This document shows positions 23,545 through 33,300 of a DNA stretch of 64,000 nucleotides, in pieces (within the stretch, counting starts at the first letter, position 1; the number at the start of each line of letters is the position of its first letter). Made by a program: the position numbers and the translations under genes. Under the pieces are notes generated by a model, which saw nothing but the letters and a program-made list of their open reading frames with translations, was not told where the DNA came from and did not search any database. The stretch covers positions 50,902,805 to 50,966,804 of the forward strand of contig NC_134847.1 in NCBI RefSeq assembly GCF_965363235.1. The letters are read 5' to 3'. The stretch comes from Mytilus galloprovincialis. Taxonomy: Eukaryota; Mollusca; Bivalvia; Mytilida; Mytilidae.

Positions 23545-23790
23545 TATGTAGAAGAGGGACGAAAGATACCAAAGGGACAGTCAAACTCATAAATCTAAAA
23601 CAAACTGACAACGCCATGGCTAAAAATGAAAAAGACAAACAGTAAAACAATAGTAAACATGACAGAACATAGAAAACTAAATAATAAACAACACGAACCC
23701 CATCAAAAACTAGGGGTGATCTCAGGTGCTCCGGAAGGGCAAGCAGATCCTGCTCCACATGTGGCACCCGTCGTGTTGCTTATGTGATTA
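23545..23790 (-). repeat. Dispersed mussel repeat family C
   Basis: Contains 'gagggacgaaagatacc', 'gggacagtcaaactcat', 'acaacgccatggctaaaaa' and 'cagatcctgctccacatg'. The reverse complement recurs at 35685-35900 (with 'catgtggagcaggatctg'), and a divergent start occurs at 35080-35150. The 96-codon frame on the minus strand is repeat sequence, not a gene. Confidence 0.7.
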
Positions 23791-24033
23791 CAAATCCGGT
23801 AAATAGTCTTATTCGGTAGGTCACATTCATGAAAGGGAAGATGATAGATTATATCCTAAAGTTAAGACAGCGTAAACTTTTGGGGAAACTTGTATGTCTG
23901 CGTAAGCCGTATTTGTAAACGAATCTGCCGTTCCAACAAATATAAACTAATAAATCTTTTTTAATATTGGTTGGCTGTTATAAAATTGTATTTATATTTT
24001 AGCCTTTACAAGTGCTGATCAGCCTCAAAGGAT

Positions 24034-24172
24034 TCGATGCTCTTCAACTTCGTACTTTATTTGGGGTTTTTAACCTTTTTTGATTCGAGCGTCACTGATA
24101 AGTCTTTTGTTGACGAAACGCTCGTCTGGCGCAAATACAAAATTTCAATCCTGGTATCTATCAATAGTATAT
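24034..24172 (+). repeat. Dispersed mussel repeat with CGTCTGG core
   Basis: 'gagcgtcactgataagtc', 'ttgttgacgaaacgctcg', 'tctggcgcaaatacaaaat' and 'atcctggtatctat' are a recurrent Mytilus repeat. It ends 40 bases before the splice acceptor of the exon at 24215. Confidence 0.6.
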
Positions 24173-24214
24173 TTCCTACATGCACAACTATCATTTTTTT
24201 AATTTGTTTTTCAG

Positions 24215-25336
24215 GCTAAAGTGATGAAAATGGGTTCAAAGTCTTCTTCTAAGAAGAGGAAAAACGGTCCTCCAAAATATATGGAGAAAATGTTGTTTAT
24301 AAACCATAAAGAGGACCAGCAACTACAATATAAATTGGAACAACTTCATTTGAAATCACGTGATCGAGAAATTGAAATGGATCTTGCAAAGAACCGTGTT
24401 GAGAAAGAATGGAAACAAAATAGCAAGAAACAGATAACACTAAGCGAGTTAAATAATGCAATGGGAAAATATAACCGAAATGGATTTATACCGGACACAG
24501 CGACAAGAGCACGTGCTAGAAGAACGTCTGCTAAGGCTGCACAAGATTTGTCAGTTAACGATTATCTTATCGAGGAACATCGAAAACTATCATCTGTTAT
24601 TCCTGAGATTTTAACTGCTTTAACTATCCCTAAAAACCAAAACTCAAAACAGTTAGTCCCAGATACTCCTCTCTATCAGCAAGAAAATGTGACAGATTTA
24701 GACGTTAACAAAATTGTCAAGATGACACACGCAGTCAAAATACTGCGGAAAAATATATCGACGAGAATGAAGGCAAATGAACATCAACCTCCGTTAACTG
24801 TGGTTCTTAGACCTTCAAGAAGTGACGGGGATCTGAATGTTTATACAAACGGCGCATGTGCACTAATGAAGCGTAAAATTGACAGGAAACGAAAACAGTC
24901 AAATTCAAATTATGAACTCCCGCCTTCTATGCAGAGGAAACTTGCTGCTCTGGAAAAGCAAATGTCCGACCCTCGTCGTCAATCGGTAATGGCCAGTATT
25001 CCTGACGTGTCAAAATTGAAGAGTCAACAAAAAAGACATTCAGTATGCGTTCCTGCTTTGCAAAGGTCACAGAGCATAGCAGCACTGCCACCTATTCCGA
25101 CAACACCCGGAATGTTACGAAGTCTCACGAATGTTTCAATGAACAGTGGATTAGATCATCGTAGAAAGAATTCAACAGAAGGAAATTCACAGACTATTGA
25201 TGAAGACGAACTCAGATCAAGACAAAAAATAGCCATGGAAATGGAAAGATATGATGCTGTCAGAAATAAGATTACAAATTTCCTAGACAATAAGATAAGA
25301 CAGATTGACTCTAACATGTATATAGATGCTAGATGA
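24215..25336 (+). CDS. Unknown basic protein, large terminal exon
   Basis: An acceptor with a long pyrimidine run (tttttttaatttgtttttcAG, ending 24214) opens 373 codons up to TGA at 25334-25336. The first ATG in the exon is at 24224. Using it alone would give 370 residues. The start is basic (MGSKSSSKKRKNGPP). Residues of about 25-65 are rich in charged residues and likely helical or coiled-coil (KEDQQLQYKLEQLHLKSRD, EIEMDLAKNRVEKEW). The middle is low in hydrophobics with basic clusters such as KRKIDRKRKQ. The end is again helical (DELRSRQKIAMEMERYDAVR). No signal peptide or membrane segment is present. I do not recognise a family. Length, codon use and acceptor argue for a real gene. ATTAAA at 25369-25374 may be its polyadenylation signal. 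Confidence 0.82.
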   Translation, partial: AKVMKMGSKSSSKKRKNGPPKYMEKMLFINHKEDQQLQYKLEQLHLKSRDREIEMDLAKNRVEKEWKQNSKKQITLSELNNAMGKYNRNGFIPDTATRARARRTSAKAAQDLSVNDYLIEEHRKLSSVIPEILTALTIPKNQNSKQLVPDTPLYQQENVTDLDVNKIVKMTHAVKILRKNISTRMKANEHQPPLTVVLRPSRSDGDLNVYTNGACALMKRKIDRKRKQSNSNYELPPSMQRKLAALEKQMSDPRRQSVMASIPDVSKLKSQQKRHSVCVPALQRSQSIAALPPIPTTPGMLRSLTNVSMNSGLDHRRKNSTEGNSQTIDEDELRSRQKIAMEMERYDAVRNKITNFLDNKIRQIDSNMYIDAR

Positions 25337-25368
25337 TCGAAAGACTTTCACTAAATTGTTATTTTTTC

Positions 25369-25374
25369 ATTAAA
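25369..25374 (+). promoter_or_regulatory. Possible polyadenylation signal
   Basis: ATTAAA, the commonest variant signal, lies 32 bases after the stop of the 24215-25336 exon in a T-rich stretch. Confidence 0.4.
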
Positions 25375-25478
25375 CTATTGTTATTAAAATGTTAATAATT
25401 AACCAATATAAATCGAAACATGACCCTTACAAACGATAGACACACTGAAACGAATAGCTGAGAAATACATACTTTTTA

Positions 25479-26668
25479 ACCGGATTTTTGTGACAAAAAT
25501 GTCGGTTATTGATTTGGGGATGTACGGCGGGCGGTCGGGCGGGCGGGCGGTCGGGCGTCAATCAAATGTTGTCCGTGCATTAACTCATGAACCGTTCAAC
25601 CAAAGCTTTTAAAATTTTAATATGTTGTTACTGACAACTAAATGAAGGTCAAGTTCAATTTTGACTTTTACCGTTCAGGAGTTATGGTTCTTGAAAGATT
25701 GAAAAATGGAGTTTCCAGTCGTGTCCGTGCATTTACGCATGAACTGTTCTACCTAAGCTTCTCAAATTTTAATATGTTGTTACTGATGACAAAATGGAGG
25801 TCAAGTTCAATAATGGCGATTTTGAATTTTACCGTTCAGGAGTTATGGTTCTTGTAAGATTGAAAAATGGAGTTTTCAGTCGTGTCAGTGCATTTACGCA
25901 TGAACTGTTCTACCTAAGCTTCCCAAATTTTAATATGTTGTTACTGATGACAAAATGGAGGTCAAGTTCAATAATGACGATTTTGACTTTTACCGTTCAG
26001 GAGTTATGGTTCTTGAAAGATTGAAAAATGGAGTTTCCAGTCGTGTCCGTGCATTTACGCATGAACTGTTCTACCTAAGCTTCTCAAATTTTAATATGTT
26101 GTTACTGATGACAAAATGGAGGTCAAGTTCAATAATGGCGATTTTGACTTTTACCGTTCAGGAGTTATGGTTCTTGAAAGATTGAAAAATGGTGTTTCCA
26201 GTCGTGTCCATGCATTTACGCTTGCACTGTTTTACCAACGCTTCCCAAATTTTAATATGGTGTTACTGATGACAAAATAGAGGTCAAGTTCAATAATGAC
26301 GATTTTGACTTTTACCGTTCAGGAGTTATGGTTCTTGAAAGATTGAAAAATGGTGTTTCCAGTCGTGTCAGTGCATTTTCTCATGAACCATTCAAGCAAA
26401 GCTTTTGAATTTTTTATATGTTGTTACTGATGGCAAATTAGAGGTCAAGTTCAATAATGACGATTTTGATTGTGAAATGGCGTTTCCATTCACGTTGTTG
26501 CATTTACTCATGAACCATTCAATCTAAGCTTTTCAAATTTTAAGATGTTGATACTGATGACAAAATGAAGGTCAAATTTGATATTGACGATTTTCACTTT
26601 CACCATTCATCAGTAATGGTTCTTGTGATATTGCCAGGACACAAATAAATATTAATAAATCCGGTTTG
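25479..26668 (+). mobile_element. Element carrying a 161-bp minisatellite
   Basis: The left end is AACCGGATTTTTGTGAC and the right end carries AAATCCGGTTT, a short inverted match. A GC-rich (GGGCGGTC)n-like tract (25525-25557) follows the left end, then the tandem array. The layout of short ends, GC-rich tract and long minisatellite parallels the insertion at 17910-18956. No protein is encoded. The exact borders are inferred. Confidence 0.6.
25560..26635 (+). repeat. Minisatellite, unit 161 bp, about six copies
   Basis: 'gttatggttcttg' recurs at 25681, 25842, 26003, 26164 and 26325, exactly 161 bp apart, with decayed units on both sides. Units contain 'gtgcatttacgcatgaac' and 'caaaatggaggtcaagttc'. 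The reading frames at 25642-26185 are repeats of one unit and not a gene. Confidence 0.9.
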
Positions 26669-26689
26669 CTGTCGTTGTGACAGCCTCTT

Positions 26690-26895
26690 GTTATGGATTA
26701 GACCGTTGGTTTTCCTCGTTTGAATAGTTTTACATTAGCAATTTTTAGGACCCTTTATAGCTTGCTGTTCGGTGTGAGCCAAGGCTCCGTGTTGAAGACC
26801 GTACTTTGACCTATAATGGTTTACTTTTACAAATTGTGATTTGGATGGAGAGTTGTCTCATTGACACTTAAACCACATCATCATATATCAATATA
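26690..26895 (+). repeat. Family A repeat copy, plus orientation
   Basis: Contains 'gaccgttggttttcctcg', 'atagcttgctgttcggtg', 'tgtgatttggatggagag' and 'ttgtctcattgacactta', the reverse complement of 9441-9765. Confidence 0.75.
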
Positions 26896-27029
26896 TGGTC
26901 TTTGAGCATTTGGTTGATTGCTTATTTTGTGTTTAACACCACTTTCAGTAATATTGTCATTTTCGTGAGGGCAAGTCTTTGATGAAGGACGAAGCTAGAA
27001 TACACGACTTCGGTAGAAAAACTGACAAT

Positions 27030-27115
27030 CCTAGTCAGTACTAAGTATCAATATTGAAGTCAACCCTACCACATGCAGGTTCGAACTCACAACCCATATC
27101 AACAATCCATATACG
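27030..27115 (-). repeat. tRNA-like SINE fragment
   Basis: On the minus strand the sequence reads GGGTTGTGAGTTCGAACC then TGCATG, with a good RNA polymerase III B box (GTTCGAACC) at about 27078-27086. The upstream part is diverged. Confidence 0.45.
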
Positions 27116-27221
27116 ACCGAGTATATTAACTTAAAAAAAACTTGCAAACCTTATTTTACCTTACCACTCCGAAACAAGACATGTATGAATATAAAAAAAA
27201 AGAATTATATACACGTATAAA

Positions 27222-27247
27222 TAATAAAATATATATATATATATATA
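27222..27247. repeat. AT dinucleotide microsatellite
   Basis: A run of about ten AT repeats bordered by 'acacgtat' on both sides. Confidence 0.9.
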
Positions 27248-27649
27248 CACGTATGAATAATTACTTTTAACATCTTGGCTATCATCGGTACAATGAAACT
27301 GATGTCAAAAGTTAACACCAGAAATATCAAGGGATGAATTCGATAAGTGTCGTCTAATTATTTGTGGGGAGAAAAGTCACTATTGCAAGAGCTCTGGTGC
27401 AATCATTCATCAGAGTTAGAGTTAAATAAATTATATGTCAACGGTTAAATAACGTCAGCAACATCTCAGAAGAGTTCGAAAAATCGACTGCAAATTTTTG
27501 AGAAGTGATACGCTTTGGAAATTGTTTTCAGAACAAAGTATAAGCGCTCTTGAGCCTATATTCATCATCGGAGTAAAATAAACTTTATTTCACAGTTAAA
27601 TCAGTAATATCTCATACCACTTCGATGGAATCAACACCCATTGAATTTT

Positions 27650-28560
27650 TTTGGTTGTTTGTTGTTTTTTTTTGTTGGATGGTTTGGGTTTGGTTGGGTT
27701 TTTTTTAGGGGAGCGGGGGTAATGATAATTCTTTCAATTGATTGTCCCCGTGGCGAAAATCGGTAAGAAAGTGAGTGGGGTCGGGCACAAATAAAGAAGG
27801 TACAAAAAATAAGTTTGCATCGAACAACGGTAAGTCTCCTGTTAAAGAAAATAGTTATGAATTTTAGATGGGGTGTCAAACCAGCATTTGGTTTTCTTCA
27901 TGGATGAAATAATATAAAAAGTGTACTTCACGGTACGCAGACTTTTTTGTCGTAGAAAGCTGAAAAGGGGTTTGATTCCCATAATGATCATTCAACTGTA
28001 TACCAAATATCATTGAATTACAACAAGTGGTTCACCATAATCTAGACCTAATCACAAACTAATACAATTGTTGATACCGCCGCCGACGCCGCGCAAATAA
28101 AATAACTATTTCTCGCCTTTTGACTCCGTCAAGGCGAGACAAAAATCAAATAATAAATGCCGACAGCATTCTGAACGTTATATTTTATTCCTTTCTATAT
28201 ATACTAGAATACATCCGCGAAATCGCGGGCATATACAGCTTGTTAACTGTTGTAGGATGAATTTTTGTAAAAGATATTACGACTGGAGAATTTCATACAA
28301 GGTATCAAAAGCCCTCTCCCTTTTAAGTCCGTTATGTGTTTCCTTTCTGTTAAATTCAATTATTTTTCGTGTTTCTGGCCTTATACCACAATTATTCTTC
28401 CCCTTTGCTACAATGCATTTGGTAAAAGTCAAATTTAAATTAAAAATTTGCACCGCTTCAAACATGAAATAAATGAAACCGCTTATAGACCATTATTATT
28501 CTAATAAAATGTGCTTCTAGGACAATCCATCAGTGCTTTTCCTTTTGAGAGCCCTATTAA
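27650..28560. other. Gene-free stretch with an element end
   Basis: Contains a T/G-rich low-complexity patch at 27645-27720 and the terminal piece of a minisatellite-type element at 28080-28147. The overlapping frames at 28257-28472 on both strands show no motif. Confidence 0.35.
28078..28147 (+). repeat. Right-end fragment of a hairpin-ended element
   Basis: GCCGCCGACGCCG followed by a hairpin TCTCGCCTTTTGAC...GTCAAGGCGAGA and then CAAAAA. It has the same order (GC-rich tract, stem-loop, A run) as the right end at 18880-18961, suggesting one element family. Confidence 0.55.
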
Positions 28561-28574
28561 GTTAAAATGCCAAT

Positions 28575-28805
28575 GGCAGGATTTGAATCTCGTAAAAATG
28601 ACCAAGTCTCATTTGAGAGGTGGTCTGAGGGGCCCTGGTCCCGAAATCCTGGGCTTAAAAACATGAAGTCCCGAGGTGCGTATTTTAAAGAAATTTATAT
28701 CCCGACATCCCGAAATTTAAAAAAGACATTCCTGCATCCCGTAAAGATCAATCCCGAAATCCCGAGCTTAAAAACACCCGATCCCGACGTCCCGAATAAG
28801 TCCTG
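28575..28805 (+). repeat. Dispersed repeat with CCCGAAATCCCG motifs
   Basis: Multiple degenerate copies of 'cccgaaatcccgag', 'cccgacatcccg' and 'cccgacgtcccg' spaced about 30 bases apart, of a kind seen in mussel repeats. The 156-codon frame at 28567-29037 runs across this repeat and a family B copy and is not a gene. Confidence 0.6.
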
Positions 28806-28874
28806 CCTCCCTCTAATCTCTACCCTACTTTCATTTTGGCCAAACACATACTTTCACTTTCAACAATACATTTT

Positions 28875-29160
28875 TATGCCCCATTTATGGGAATTATGTT
28901 TTCTAGTCTGTTCGTCCGTTCGTTCGTTCGTCCGTCCGTCTGTCCCGCTTCAGGTTAAAGTTTTTGTCGAGGTAGTTTTTGATGAAGTTGAAGTCCAACC
29001 AACTCGTAACTTAGTAAATATGTTCCCTATGATATGATCTTTCTAATTTTAATGCCAAATTAGAGATTTTACCCCCGCCATTTCACGGTCCACTAAACAT
29101 AGTAAATGATAGTGCCGATGTGGCATCCGTATACTATGGACACATTCTTGTTTCCACATG
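28875..29160 (+). repeat. Dispersed repeat family B, copy 4
   Basis: Starts 'tgccccatttatgggaat', contains the (CGTT/CGTC)n tract at 28910-28945, 'cgcttcaggttaaag', 'tttttgatgaagttgaag' and ends 'gtggcatccgtatac'. Matches the copies at 10618, 15650 and 20505. Confidence 0.85.
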
Positions 29161-29270
29161 TTTTACTTATTTCAATATATATATATGCAACTGGTATGAC
29201 CCATTAGATAGTAAATATTTTAGAAAAAAGTAGACAGAATACAGAGAGCCTCTGTTTATTATATAGAGAA

Positions 29271-29404
29271 TAATACATGGCAAAATCCGTATCATATGTC
29301 GTATCATCCCGAGACATCATTATCAGCCCAAGGGCCTTTGGGCCCGAGGGATGATATTGGTCGAGGGTGATACGGCATGTGATACGGATTTGGCCATGTA
29401 TTAT
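29271..29404. repeat. Palindrome of about 134 bp
   Basis: The left arm TAATACATGGCAAAATCCG and the right arm CGGATTTGGCCATGTATTA are inverted copies. Pairing continues inward with few mismatches to a centre at AAGGGCCTTTGGGCC (about 29337). The arms share the wording ATATCAtCCCTCG/ATATCAgCCCTCG with the larger palindrome at 42785-43600. Confidence 0.85.
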
Positions 29405-29409
29405 ACGCT

Positions 29410-30375
29410 TTATCATATATTTCAACAGAAGAGTATTATAGTATATGAACTGTTTTCTGATCCATAGCTTTCAGTTCTACTTTTGTCTTGTTTCAAAGGC
29501 CTTAAAAGAACTGTTCAATGACTTATCCGAAGCACCTGGGTTACCTTACAATTTGCGTGCTGTACGTTGTTTTAAAAATATTTTGTTTATTGTATTTATT
29601 TGTGTGTTTTGTATTTTTTATAGTTGCATTTAGTGTGCCAAAAAAATTAAAAAGTAGGGGTGTGATAAAGGGTATGCGATAAAGGGTGCGCATCAAAGTT
29701 GCGCGATATGGATTAAACAGCAGGCTATTTATTAAATATGCAAAACTACTGTATTTACTACTAAACATATGATAAATGAGTATAATCGTATAATTGTAGT
29801 TTACAGGTGGATAAACGCGAAAAAATAATTGTCTCTAAGGAGGTATAATAGTTGTGGTTCTTGCGATCTAAAAACCATGATATTGAGAACGCTCTGATTG
29901 GCTTATTTATTTTTCATTTTTGTAATCTATCATACGATTGGTTGTTCTATTGCATGTTTAAAACCGGAAGTCTTATCTATGACTAAAAGTCAGTCTGATA
30001 ACGGAAACAATATCCGGACACCTATTTTGTCGTTTTTCTCCCAAAATAACTCAATCTGAATAATCATAAGAACGGATGACAAATGCGACTATGCATGACG
30101 TTACCTAAAGAACACAGAGGCATGATGATTAATTTATTGTGGAAGGAATAGAAGCGACACACAAAATGAGGTCTTCTCGTTTAATAGTATAGATATATTT
30201 GACATGCATGTCATCTTAGATTTAGCAAGATATGTAGTGAATATAAAAAAGAAGAACGTTGTTTTGTTAATATTACAAATGAAATGATATGTTATATGTC
30301 AATAATTCTACTAGCCAAAAAAGCAGCGAACAAGTGCAAGAAGCTTCAAACTAAACTCATTGCAATTTAAATGAT
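29410..30375. other. Gene-free stretch beyond the BHMT stop codon
   Basis: Downstream side of the minus-strand BHMT-like gene. I found no perfect AATAAA on the minus strand close to the stop and no other gene. Confidence 0.35.
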
Positions 30376-30378
30376 AGC

Positions 30379-33300
30379 TTATTCGGTGGGTTTTCCTGTA
30401 ACCATGTACTGCCTTAGCTTGTCAGAGCTTGAATATTTTTTACTAATTTTTTCTCCAAATATAAAGCTTTGAGATATGTCGGGTGAATACTTTGATGCTT
30501 CAGGCTGTCTTCCATAAACTTGTGCCAATTCTCGGAAATAATTTGGTGCATTTCCGCAACATAATCCTATATATTCTATTCCCATTTCTTTTGCTTCAGT
30601 TGCGAACTGTCGAATGTCTGAACGGCTACACATAGCACAAGCTAAATCTAGTGGATACAAAGATTTACCTACAAAAGACGTAAACAATCTTAAATATAGT
30701 GTACACAATAAGATTTATTCAATTTACTCCCTCCAAATTAGAAGTACAAGTAGCCTTACTCGGACACAAAATAGTGCTGTTGATGTCATAATTTACTTAA
30801 ACTAACAAAAAAATTTGCTGAAATGAAACTTTTGGTGAAAGAGAAATATAATCATTTTGAGCCAACATTTACTTGATTATGAGTTTGCATTAAAATTGAG
30901 AATTAATGCGCTCCATGGTATACTGATTTAATATTTCCAGAAAACAAGGGGTTATTTTTAGTAGTACTTGTCCTCCGAAAGACATCTCTTTCTTGGAAGT
31001 TTTTAAACATGGGTTGACAATTTTCATGTAGAAAAGTGATAACTGTACAATTCATGATATACCTGGTTTATATGAAGTTAAAAGTAAGGTAAAATTTTCA
31101 GAAAACGTGTTGAAGGCGGTCACTGCAAAGTAGACGCAGACAATTGCAAAATTTGGTTGAAAAGATAGGGATTTTAAATTGTTGGTCTGACATCTAGAAA
31201 GCTGTACAGAAGGGTAATAGGAAAGATATTTAAATAATTATAACCGGAGAGAATAAAATCTTGGTTAAATTAGGTAATAACACTTACACATTTTAGTTAA
31301 CTTGTCAGTAGAACAAAGAATGCAACTGGGAATGTGTCAAAGACAACAATCCTACCAATAAGCAGAAAACATTCCTCACATTGTTAACTTACAAATAATT
31401 GACCATTTACCAACACAATCTCGAAAGAGAGTTAAAAACGTTTCCACCTTTCCAATTATCATGTATTAGTCCTCAATTTAATCATTGAAATGTCAATTGT
31501 CTTTATTGATGTTTTTTGAATGTTAAGAAATGCATGCGTCATGTCGCAGTGGCGGATCCAGGGGGGGGGGGGGTTCCGGGGTTGGAAACCCCCTTTTTTG
31601 CCGATCAATGCATTTGAATGGGAGCATATAGTTGGAACCCCCCTTTTACTCTGGGTTGGGACATCCCCCCTTTTAAAATAGCTGGATCCGCGCCTGTGTC
31701 GTTATAACCGTAAGTTAAAAGCGAATGTCGTAATACAGTAAATTTTGATCGAGATATTTCTATAAAATAACCAATAGAAAGGGAATTAGGCTTACTTTCT
31801 TCGCTGTTTTATAAATATTTGACAAACGTTAAACACACCAACCTGTTTCTGGGTCCAACAAGGACTGAAATGTTCTATGATCATCTGTTGTTCGGAAAGG
31901 TACCGGCATTGCAGCTACTGGACCCTAAAATATATCAGTTATGCACTTAAATAATTGTTAATGACAAATTAAGGATATGAAACAATACTACAACAAAACA
32001 AATACGAAATATCTCTTTAGAATCTATGCTTGACTATTATACATGGAGAAATAAAAAAAATTACATTATAACATCCTTGTATATTTTCTTCTAAGAAGGT
32101 TTTAAATCAGAAACATTTAATGTTAGATGTCTTTCTGCTGTGAATCGATCTAAGCCCTTGTCAACTGATTTTTATAGTTTGTTCTTCTGTTGTATTGTTA
32201 CACCACTATTCTAGGTTAGGGGAGGGTTTGCGCTTTCAAACTAGTTTAAACCCACCACATAGTGTATATGCCTGTCCCAAGTCAGAAGCCTGTAGTTGTG
32301 TTGTCGTTTGTTGCTGTATATCATATTTGCTTTACGTTCATTGCTTTGTACATGACGTTACGCACTTGATTGCGTCAATACTGTGTATTCAACAAGTCCA
32401 CACTAATAAACAGCTTTTCTTTAAAATCATAACAGTTAAGATATATAAAACTTATATCCATAGACTAGACAGGTGAATACTATTGCGAAAAAAAGTGCAA
32501 ATTGTTTTATCATACTTTTCTATAGTCTAAAACAAGGACAACATATTGACATAGCGTCAAAAATATGCGTGTCAGACGTAACAGACTATACGCATAATAA
32601 CTTTAGCAGGGGTGTGTGTGTTCTTCAAAACAGTGTTATATTCACGAAAATTCGAATGAATGATATGCTTTATATATAAATTATTACAATATTACTGAAT
32701 ATGCGTTCCTGTAACGATCAACGCTATTTTTTGGTAAAAACAAATAGTGGTCATTAAGATTTTGGAAAATGTTAAGTTATCAAAATTTATAGGTTTTAAA
32801 ATATAAGATTATATGATATTTCGTTTGTGTAAATTGTGCTCACAAAAGTACATACATAGACTATATCAGAATCGAATTTTTGTAGAACTCGCACTTCATA
32901 TAAAAATGCAACGGCTTCTGACAAATGTCTTGCAAGATGTCCAATGTCGGATTTTGCCGATTTTTACAAATAAATTGATATTTGCGACGCTATTCATTGA
33001 AAAATTAGATTAGTTGCATGCTACATAGTGCTTTTCCGTAATTGTGCTTTAACTTTGAAAAACAACAGCTACATAGTTTTTTTGATAATTTGCGTAGTCA
33101 AACCGACTTAGTTTTCAAAGAAATGAAATGTCTTGCAAGTTTGTCCACTGGACGATTCTCATACGTTTTCAACGTTGTCTATTCGGGGTACACTATTTAT
33201 GGTAATTCCCGACAAACTTTTTATAGTAAAGCAAAATATAGACTATCTTCCTCCTTTTCGGATCTAAATGGGGAAACATTGCATTTTATTACGTTTTATG

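Larger units (their letters stand above)
26900..27640. other. Gene-free stretch
   Basis: Apart from the tRNA-like fragment and the AT microsatellite listed separately, no feature is recognised. Confidence 0.35.

Noticed and set aside
23477..23767. Minus-strand frame of 96 codons resembling a membrane protein
   Set aside because: The same sequence recurs at 35677-35970. It is dispersed repeat family C, with hydrophobic residues from a T-rich stretch.
25642..26185. Three similar reading frames of 71-76 codons
   Set aside because: Successive units of the 161-bp minisatellite. They overlap each other and lack starts in a gene context.
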